Positions 1 through 5,035 of a stretch of DNA of 5,035 bases are shown here, in pieces; position 1 is the first letter of the stretch; each line of letters starts with the position of its first letter. Made by a program: the position numbers and the translations under genes. The DNA is from Bacteroidota bacterium (GTDB lineage: Bacteria; Bacteroidota; Bacteroidia; Bacteroidales; FEN-979): NCBI GenBank assembly GCA_026391755.1, contig JAPLDN010000424.1:1-5035 (forward strand), read 5' to 3'. Below the pieces are notes generated by a model, which searched no databases, was not told the origin of the DNA, and saw only the letters and a program-made list of their open reading frames with translations.

Positions 1-8
1 TTCACGGT

Positions 9-1646
9 TTACCAGCACTTCGAATACCCGCAGCTCTTGCATACAAGGCATCCTTCCTGGTATACCAGTCCGTTGGTGTCGCTACACTTGGGACAAGCTC
101 CGGCAACAGCATGGGTGCCGTCGGGGATAAACTTCTTAAGCGCCCTTTCAACACCGTTCTTCCAGGTATTGATGGAATCCACTTCGAAGTGAAGTTTGGA
201 GATGATATTGACCACAAAAGGAAGGGGCATACCGTGGCGCAGGATGCCGGATATCAGTTTGGCGTAATTCCAGTATTCCTTATTGAATGAACGGGAAAGC
301 GCTTCAATAGTGATCTTGTAGCCCTGCCTGTCCTCGAACTGGAAATCGTACCTTGACGTCATCCCGTCGGGACGGGTCTTGACGATCCATCCTTTCTGCA
401 CCCACTGCGGGATCCAGAAGTCCTCGGCATGGCCGGTAAACACTTCGTAAGGACGGCCGTTATACAATCCCACTACGGCGATCCACTTTTCATATTCATT
501 CTGGAAACGCACGATATCGGCTTCGAGGCGTTCGGGCCTGTGAGGCGCTTTGGTTTCCTGGAAATCGGTGATTTCTTCTTTCTTTTCTTTGGATTCGTTA
601 TTCACGAGAACACCCGAACGGGATCCGTCACGGTACACCGTCATGCCCTTGCAGCCGGCTTTCCAGGCAGTCTCGTAAATACTTCCGATCATTTCCTCCT
701 TGGTATCGGTAGGAACATTCACAGTTACGCTGATGGAATGATCGACCCATTTCTGGACAGCGCCCTGCATCTTGACCTTTGCAACCCAGTCCACGTCATT
801 GGCCGTGGCACGGAAGAAAGGAGATTTCCTGATCATTTCCTTCAGGTCCTTCTCTTCCATACGTGAAACCTCGTCAACATTGTAGCCGTTGATCTCCAGC
901 CAGGTTACGAATTTATGATGGAATACATTGTATTCTTCCCAGGTATCGCCTACCTCATCCTTAAACGTGATCTTAACATTTTTGTCGTTTGGGTTTACCT
1001 TGCGGCGGCGTTTGTAGGAAACGGCAAACACCGGTTCCAGTCCCGAAGTGGTCTGGGTAAGTATACTCACCGAGCCGGTAGGGGCTATTGTAAGCATAGC
1101 TACATTGCGGCGGCCGTATTCAGTCATATCCTCGTAAACATCGGGAGCCGATTCTTTTAGCCTGACAATAAAAGGGTTATTTCTTTCACGTTCGGTATCG
1201 TAAATCGGGAAAGGCCCGCGTTCCCTGGCCATGGTAACCGATGAGCGGTAAGTTTCAATTGCCAGGAGCTGGTGCACCTCTACCGAAAAATCGGTTGCTT
1301 CGTCGGAGCCATAACGGGTTCCGAGTGCAGCGAGCATATCGCCTTCGGCGGTGATGCCGAAACCGGTCCTGCGGCCCTGGATTGCTTTTTTCTTGATATT
1401 AAGCCACATGGTGCGTTCCCTGGCTTTGATATCCTCAGCCTCAGGGTCAGCGTCAATTTTATCGAGAATGCGGTCCACCTTTTCAAGTTCCAGGTCGATA
1501 ATGTCGTCCATTATCCTCTGTGCCTTGTGAACATGGTTGATGAACAGTTCCGAATTAAAGCTGGCATCAGAGGTGAAAGGCTTGTCAACATAATTATACA
1601 GGTTGATGGCGAGCAGGCGGCAGCTGTCGTATGTACAGGTCGGCAT
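9..1646 (-). CDS. nrdJ: Class II (B12-dependent) ribonucleotide reductase NrdJ, C-terminal fragment of an interrupted gene
   Basis: This is the C-terminal remainder of NrdJ in a different frame from the N-terminal part. The frame is open up to 1820, but the translation above the seam (1640-1820) is an out-of-frame reading of the upstream half. Family-like sequence starts at TGT at 1637. ATG at 1646 is the nearest possible start and gives 545 residues. From that Met, YDSC holds Cys9, equivalent to the second redox cysteine (Cys333 in Thermotoga NrdJ). Then come a GRRTGFGITAEGDMLAALG stretch (91-109), LTIAPTGSVS (about 185-194) with SGLEP just after, and GCKGMTVYRDGSR (331-343). The C-terminal tail is cysteine-rich: CPKC (518-521), CLVC (533-536) and the Cys539-x4-Cys544 pair, which in class II enzymes re-reduces the active site. 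The stop is TAA at 9-11. No other frame break is visible. The NPCGE catalytic motif, which should lie about 11 residues before Cys9, is absent, so this fragment cannot be catalytic alone. Confidence 0.92.
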   Translation of the reverse strand: MPTCTYDSCRLLAINLYNYVDKPFTSDASFNSELFINHVHKAQRIMDDIIDLELEKVDRILDKIDADPEAEDIKARERTMWLNIKKKAIQGRRTGFGITAEGDMLAALGTRYGSDEATDFSVEVHQLLAIETYRSSVTMARERGPFPIYDTERERNNPFIVRLKESAPDVYEDMTEYGRRNVAMLTIAPTGSVSILTQTTSGLEPVFAVSYKRRRKVNPNDKNVKITFKDEVGDTWEEYNVFHHKFVTWLEINGYNVDEVSRMEEKDLKEMIRKSPFFRATANDVDWVAKVKMQGAVQKWVDHSISVTVNVPTDTKEEMIGSIYETAWKAGCKGMTVYRDGSRSGVLVNNESKEKKEEITDFQETKAPHRPERLEADIVRFQNEYEKWIAVVGLYNGRPYEVFTGHAEDFWIPQWVQKGWIVKTRPDGMTSRYDFQFEDRQGYKITIEALSRSFNKEYWNYAKLISGILRHGMPLPFVVNIISKLHFEVDSINTWKNGVERALKKFIPDGTHAVAGACPKCSDTNGLVYQEGCLVCKSCGYSKCW

Positions 1647-2661
1647 AACAGTCGGGAATGGATTCCCTGATAATAGTATCCCAGAATAATATACCCGGCT
1701 CGGCCGATTTCCATGCGTTATGTACAATCTTGCTCCAGAGGTCCATGGCACGGATTTTACGCACCACCTTGGGGTTCTTCGATTCAACGGGGAACTGCTG
1801 TGTAAACTCGCCGTCTTCAATCACGGCTTTCATGAAATCATCGGTGATCTTCACCGAAATGTTTGCTCCTGTAACTTTCCCCGCTTCCAGCTTGGCATCA
1901 ATAAAATGTTCGGCATCGGGATGTTTGATGGAAATACTAAGCATCAAAGCGCCCCGCCTTCCTTCCTGGGCGACTTCCCGTGTAGAGTTGGAATAACGCT
2001 CCATGAAAGGCACAATCCCGGTGGAAGTCAGAGCGGAGTTTTTCACTATTGAATTTTTAGGGCGGATGTGTGACAAATCATGCCCCACTCCTCCCCTGCG
2101 CTTCATCAGCTGAACCTGCTCCTCATCGACTTTCATAATGCCGCCATAGCTGTCGCTGTCTCCTTCATTCCCAATCACGAAACAATTTGAAAGGGACCCG
2201 ATCTGGAAATTATTCCCGATACCCGCCATTGGGCTTCCCTGGGGTATGATGTACCTGAAATCCCTGATGAGCTCGAAGATTTCTTCCTCACCCATGGGAT
2301 TGGGATATTTTTTTTCTATCCTTGCAATCTCACGTGCAATACGCCAGTGCATATCATCCGGGGTAAGCTCTAAAAGCTGACTGTCGGAATTCTTTAACGC
2401 ATATTTGTTGACCCAGACATTCGCGGCAAGGCTGTCGCCATGAAAATAGACTGTCGATTTCTCTATGGCCTCGCTATGAGAATATTTTCTAGGATGGTCT
2501 GACTTTTTCACCTCCGACTCCTCCTTTTTCTTTTCCTCTGTTTTATTTTTCATCTCCAAATCATCAGCAGAAACTTTAGGACGAATGCGTTTTGCCAATA
2601 CCTCGGTATAGTGCGAAGATTTCTGATCCTGCTCTGATTTGATGATGGGGGTGATTTCCAT
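1594..2661 (-). CDS. nrdJ: Class II (B12-dependent) ribonucleotide reductase NrdJ, N-terminal fragment of an interrupted gene
   Basis: This is the N-terminal part of adenosylcobalamin-dependent ribonucleotide reductase, which in intact form reduces ribonucleotides to deoxyribonucleotides in the cytoplasm. I chose ATG at 2661 over the in-frame TTG two codons upstream; neither has a clear Shine-Dalgarno sequence. Residues 1-70 are a variable Lys/Glu-rich extension. The conserved part begins near NVWVNKYAL (about 81-89). SLSNCF carries Cys160, equivalent to the first redox cysteine of the family (Cys134 in Thermotoga NrdJ). It is followed by LMKRRGGVGHDLSHIRP (about 185-201), GRRGALMLS (about 234-242), GANISV (about 265-270) and PGILFWDTIIRESIPDCYADL (about 322-342, to L342). 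After L342 the frame reads 13 unrelated residues and stops at TAA (1594-1596). The rest of the enzyme continues in another frame without the NPCGE active-site segment. The fragment alone lacks the catalytic cysteine and most of the barrel, so it should be inactive. Identification is firm; whether the break is biological is not known. Confidence 0.92.
   Translation of the reverse strand: MEITPIIKSEQDQKSSHYTEVLAKRIRPKVSADDLEMKNKTEEKKKEESEVKKSDHPRKYSHSEAIEKSTVYFHGDSLAANVWVNKYALKNSDSQLLELTPDDMHWRIAREIARIEKKYPNPMGEEEIFELIRDFRYIIPQGSPMAGIGNNFQIGSLSNCFVIGNEGDSDSYGGIMKVDEEQVQLMKRRGGVGHDLSHIRPKNSIVKNSALTSTGIVPFMERYSNSTREVAQEGRRGALMLSISIKHPDAEHFIDAKLEAGKVTGANISVKITDDFMKAVIEDGEFTQQFPVESKNPKVVRKIRAMDLWSKIVHNAWKSAEPGILFWDTIIRESIPDCYADLYIRQLPPARHQPV
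1635..1640 (-). other. nrdJ: Active-site deletion and frameshift seam in nrdJ
   Basis: On the minus strand the bases GCCGACCTGTACATACGAC read A-D-L in the upstream frame and, one base later, C-T-Y-D in the downstream frame. In the family these two stretches are separated by a segment containing T-N-P-C-G-E-I-P-L, with the thiyl-radical cysteine. Joining them in this way requires loss of 3k-1 bases. Recalled relatives suggest k=16, or 47 bases. The shared CTG at 1636-1638 would fit a deletion between short direct repeats, one at the Leu codon of ADL and one across Leu-Cys of PLC. The frame change and the missing motif are seen directly. The length and the repeat mechanism are inferred, because the ancestral sequence is not in the window. 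Confidence 0.85.
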
Positions 2662-2751
2662 GCTCAAACAGGTTTAAATGTTTATACTATTTTTTATAAT
2701 AAATTGTCCCTCTGGAAGATAACCTCTTTATGCGGGCGCTTTTTCGAAGGG

Positions 2752-2783
2752 GCAATATACAACGAAGTACGAGGGTGAGCCAA
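2752..2783 (-). promoter_or_regulatory. Weak candidate Bacteroidota-type promoter for nrdJ
   Basis: On the minus strand a TTG (2783-2781) is followed after 21 bases by TATATTGC (2759-2752). This is similar in layout to the Bacteroidota -33 TTTG and -7 TAnnTTTG elements, but the -7 box misses two consensus positions. Transcription would start near 2745 and give a leader of about 85 bases before the nrdJ ATG. The match is poor enough to be chance. It is the best candidate I found in the 200-base gap. Confidence 0.2.
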
Positions 2784-2841
2784 TATAGTTATTAACAGAA
2801 AAAGGGTGGATGATGTTAAATGATTGAAAGCAACCCAATTA

Positions 2842-2864
2842 GCATTTAATAATTCTTAAAATGC
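2842..2864 (-). terminator. Imperfect AT-rich hairpin after the UPF0306 gene, possible terminator
   Basis: Four bases after the stop codon of the flavin-binding protein gene, GCATTTTAA and TTAAATGC can pair on the minus strand as an 8-bp stem with one bulged T and a six-base GAATTA loop. The stem is mostly A-T and is not followed by a run of T, so it is not a classical intrinsic terminator. The position suits an end-of-operon structure or an operator for the following nrdJ. The role is uncertain. Confidence 0.25.
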
Positions 2865-2868
2865 TGAT

Positions 2869-3312
2869 TTATAGATCATTGCGACGCCATATCAATTTTT
2901 TACCAAAACCCAGGCGGTTATCTGTCATTTTCATGATTTCAGGTTCAAGACCCCACAAATGAAGTTTGGCGAGCCGCGCGACAGGGAAAGCCCTGAGGTA
3001 TGCATTCTTCCCTGTTTTCAATTCATTCCCTTCAAGCTCTCTCATCAAACCGGCAAATTGCAAGCCCCTGATCTTCCCTGTCATTCTAGTTTCCAGGGCT
3101 ATCGCTCCCGCGGCATAATAATTGCCTGATTCTACCACATCGGCTATGTGTTTAGTATCATGATCAGATGTAAAGACAAACAGCTTAAGGTCTTCGAGGT
3201 ACACATAATAGCAGGTGGCGCACCAGGGCCTGTTTTCCCGGCTCACAGCAAGTGTAAAGATGTGATGCTCGCGTATAAAATCCAGTACCCGGTTTTCAAT
3301 AGCTTGTTTCAT
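2869..3312 (-). CDS. UPF0306/YhbP-like pyridoxamine 5'-phosphate oxidase-fold (FMN-binding split barrel) protein
   Basis: The product is 147 residues, the same length as Escherichia coli YhbP, which it resembles from end to end as I recall that sequence. Shared features are the WCATCYY stretch (30-36), FTSDHDTKH (47-55), IRGLQF (81-86), LEGNE (93-97), AYLRAFPVAR (104-113) and the family-typical C-terminus TDNRLGFGKKLIW (130-142). The fold is the flavin-binding split barrel of the pyridoxamine 5'-phosphate oxidase superfamily. The substrate of UPF0306 members is not established, and I do not assign this protein to vitamin B6 synthesis. No signal peptide or membrane segment is seen, so it is likely cytoplasmic. 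The ATG at 3312 overlaps the TGA of the upstream surface protein gene by one base (TGATG). No Shine-Dalgarno is visible, so translation probably depends on coupling to the upstream gene. Reading frame and family are secure; function is open. Confidence 0.9.
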   Translation of the reverse strand: MKQAIENRVLDFIREHHIFTLAVSRENRPWCATCYYVYLEDLKLFVFTSDHDTKHIADVVESGNYYAAGAIALETRMTGKIRGLQFAGLMRELEGNELKTGKNAYLRAFPVARLAKLHLWGLEPEIMKMTDNRLGFGKKLIWRRNDL

Positions 3313-5035
3313 CAGAAGTCGAGGCTTAGTGAAAAATAAAATACGGGTTTAAGCACCCTGCCGTCTTCCACACCCCAGGCAAGGTCACCCCTTAAAAAAT
3401 AACCCAGCAACCTCGAACGGAGACCGAATCCAAATCCTTCGACAACTGGATCCTTGACTGATTCCACCTTGACGAACAATGGTTTGCGGTAGATATACCG
3501 GGTAAAAAGCTGGTTGTCGGACGACCAGGGGGAAGTCCCGGTCCATGCGGTACCTATATCGCCAAATGCCACTACCTGGAAGTTGTTCAGGAAGTCGGAA
3601 CGTATAGGCCGGTTAAAGAAATACCTGAACACAGGCATTCTTAGTTCCGAATTAAACACAAAGAAACTGTTGCCATTTCGAATATTCTGGTCAAATCCCC
3701 TCATATTGGTCCCCAGGGTCTGAAACACGTAATTCTGGTCCTGGGCCACCGGTGTATTAACATTGAATTGGGGGAACAGCCAGTTATCCACGCCGCCCAG
3801 GTAGTACACAAGTTTTCCGCTCCCGAAAGAGGTACTGGCAGCGAAACGGTTAGCCCAGATCAGGGTCCTGTGCACCTTTTGATAATTGCGGAAGTCGAAT
3901 CCCAGCACATAACACTGGATGCTTTTGTCAAGGGCAAGCTGGTAGGCCTCCCCGAAAACCTTATACCTGGTACCCTGGTACAGGTTCAATCCAAGGCTTC
4001 TTGTGTTATCATAGGTGAGCTCGGCTTTCAGGCTTATCCAGAGCCGGTTCACATCGGGACTGGCCAGATTGATAGGATCGGTCGAAAGGTACACGGCCCG
4101 GTCATACCTTGCGGTGACAGTACCTTTGATGTTCAGGACCGGGTTAAACGGATAGGTGAGCACATAATACAGCTCATTGATACGGTGGCGGATGATGGAA
4201 TAATCGGCAGCTTCTTCAACCGATTGCCTGTGAAAAATGATCTGGTGGTCGAGGCGCTTTTTAAATATGGAATAACTGAGCATGTATTCGTTATTGACCA
4301 GGTTGAAATTCAACCTCACCCCTCCCGTGATCCGGTGGTCTTCCATGAGATCGGTCACACCCACCATGAACAGGGCATTGAAGCCCGGGTTTATATAGAT
4401 AGGAGAACTTGAATTCGAAAATGGCTGGTACGCCCAGTTCAGGTATGTAAAATCAATCTGGGTCACCATCTGGTCGATGGAATATTCCACATTGTAATTG
4501 AGCTGCTTCGCGTATTTATATTTGTTGAGCGTGTCTTTCTTTATACCTGCCTGCTTCCCGAATACTCCTTTTTTCGAAGTATCGGACATGGCGAGGGCAA
4601 TCAGCCTGAGCTCCTGCATACTTACCGTGTCGGTATCAGTGAATTTCGCAGCAGGAGACGCCTTGACTTTCACAGTGGAAAACCTCGAATGGGAAGGTGC
4701 GGCCGGCGCTATCTTCTGAAGCATCTTCGCAATTGTATCGTCAAGACTGGGTTTGACCTGGGGTTCAGGTGGTTTAACGCCAGGTTTGATCCTGAAAAAT
4801 GCAGGCGACAGGGTTTGGGGTTCCAGGAATTTCGGCTTTACCAGGTCCCTTATATACATCCTGTAATTCTGGTTCTGAAAAACCACTTCCCCATATCTCC
4901 CTCCGGTCCCCGATATATCTGTTTCAAGTATGTTACTGGTATAGTTTGTAACAGGATAGGATGTTGTATAGTAACGGTAATGCGTGGTCGTGTCGACAAA
5001 GGAAACGGCAGAGTCGTAGCGGGCCAGGAACCTGT
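3312..5035 (-). CDS. Large outer-membrane surface protein with C-terminal Omp85/bacterial surface antigen barrel (5' end outside the window)
   Basis: The reading frame runs open to the right edge; 573 residues are visible, numbered here from the first complete codon at 5033. A GTG at 4886 lies inside the open frame and is not a convincing start. Residues 1-63 are rich in Tyr, Thr and Asn and end in GRYGEVVFQNQNYRMYIRDL. They look like the end of a TolB/PD40-type beta-propeller, which is a weak call. A proline-rich linker follows (about 65-110), then a beta-rich barrel of about 390 residues. Omp85-type hallmarks are LGTNMRGFDQ (440-449, the conserved RGF/Y loop motif), FFVFNSELRMP (457-467), FGDIGTAW (490-497), GFGFGLRSRLLGYFLRGDLAWGVED in part (about 533-557) and a final strand FYFSLSLDF ending in Phe, as expected of a BAM recognition signal. 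No POTRA domain is visible in this part. It probably sits in the outer membrane. The stop TGA (3314-3312) overlaps the next gene's ATG. Known relatives in Bacteroidota are often annotated as TolB-like; the function is unproven. Confidence 0.85.
   Translation of the reverse strand, partial: RFLARYDSAVSFVDTTTHYRYYTTSYPVTNYTSNILETDISGTGGRYGEVVFQNQNYRMYIRDLVKPKFLEPQTLSPAFFRIKPGVKPPEPQVKPSLDDTIAKMLQKIAPAAPSHSRFSTVKVKASPAAKFTDTDTVSMQELRLIALAMSDTSKKGVFGKQAGIKKDTLNKYKYAKQLNYNVEYSIDQMVTQIDFTYLNWAYQPFSNSSSPIYINPGFNALFMVGVTDLMEDHRITGGVRLNFNLVNNEYMLSYSIFKKRLDHQIIFHRQSVEEAADYSIIRHRINELYYVLTYPFNPVLNIKGTVTARYDRAVYLSTDPINLASPDVNRLWISLKAELTYDNTRSLGLNLYQGTRYKVFGEAYQLALDKSIQCYVLGFDFRNYQKVHRTLIWANRFAASTSFGSGKLVYYLGGVDNWLFPQFNVNTPVAQDQNYVFQTLGTNMRGFDQNIRNGNSFFVFNSELRMPVFRYFFNRPIRSDFLNNFQVVAFGDIGTAWTGTSPWSSDNQLFTRYIYRKPLFVKVESVKDPVVEGFGFGLRSRLLGYFLRGDLAWGVEDGRVLKPVFYFSLSLDF

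Noticed and set aside
429..866. Plus-strand open frame of 145 codons, and the similar plus-strand frames at 1272-1670 and 3768-4412.
   Set aside because: They lie antisense to well-supported minus-strand genes, show no family resemblance, and are explained as shadows of those genes.
1594..1646. Programmed ribosomal frameshifting to join the two nrdJ frames.
   Set aside because: A frameshift could rejoin the frames but could not restore the missing NPCGE segment, and no slippery heptamer is evident at the seam.
1640..1820. The downstream nrdJ frame is open up to a start codon at 1820, as if the C-terminal gene began there.
   Set aside because: The translation of this part does not resemble ribonucleotide reductase, and the same bases encode a well-conserved part of NrdJ in the other frame.
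2770..2800. Possible NrdR-like palindrome around AACTATATTGG upstream of nrdJ.
   Set aside because: It matches only the AT core, lacks the flanking ACAC/GTGT half-sites, and has no second box at a regular spacing.
4884..4886. GTG at 4886 as the start of the surface protein.
   Set aside because: The same frame continues without a stop to the window edge, and there is no ribosome binding site or signal peptide after the GTG.

Overview
The window comes from a bacterium, most likely a member of Bacteroidota. The reasons are a class II (adenosylcobalamin-dependent) ribonucleotide reductase of the type common in that phylum, a surface protein combining what looks like a propeller tail with an Omp85-type barrel, and translation starts without clear Shine-Dalgarno sequences. 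This assignment is inferred from protein character, not from a marker gene. All genes lie on the minus strand, so transcription runs from the right edge to the left.

Right part (3312-5035): the 3' portion of a large surface protein gene that is open at the window edge. Its visible 573 residues are a short beta-rich tail, a proline-rich linker and a complete C-terminal Omp85/bacterial surface antigen barrel. It shares one base (TGATG) with the next gene, a 147-residue UPF0306/YhbP-like flavin split-barrel protein (2869-3312). The two are almost certainly cotranscribed. A 200-base gap follows (2668-2868) with a small imperfect hairpin and one weak promoter candidate.

Left part (9-2661): nrdJ, the B12-dependent ribonucleotide reductase, split into two frames. 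The N-terminal frame is normal up to about 1636 and the C-terminal frame is normal from about 1637 to its stop at 9. The seam is not a simple one-base slip. The conserved segment with the catalytic NPCGE motif (the thiyl-radical cysteine and its Asn/Glu partners) is missing from every frame. The two redox cysteines on either side and the C-terminal cysteine pair are kept. The loss is best explained by a deletion of 3k-1 bases, about 47 by family comparison. As written, this locus cannot encode an active reductase.

The main point of interest is this active-site deletion in an otherwise clean gene. It could be a real recent inactivation, a strain variant, the scar of an intron or intein at a known insertion hotspot, or an assembly error. 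I found no CRISPR array, tRNA, rRNA, transposase or clear novel defence or mobile system.
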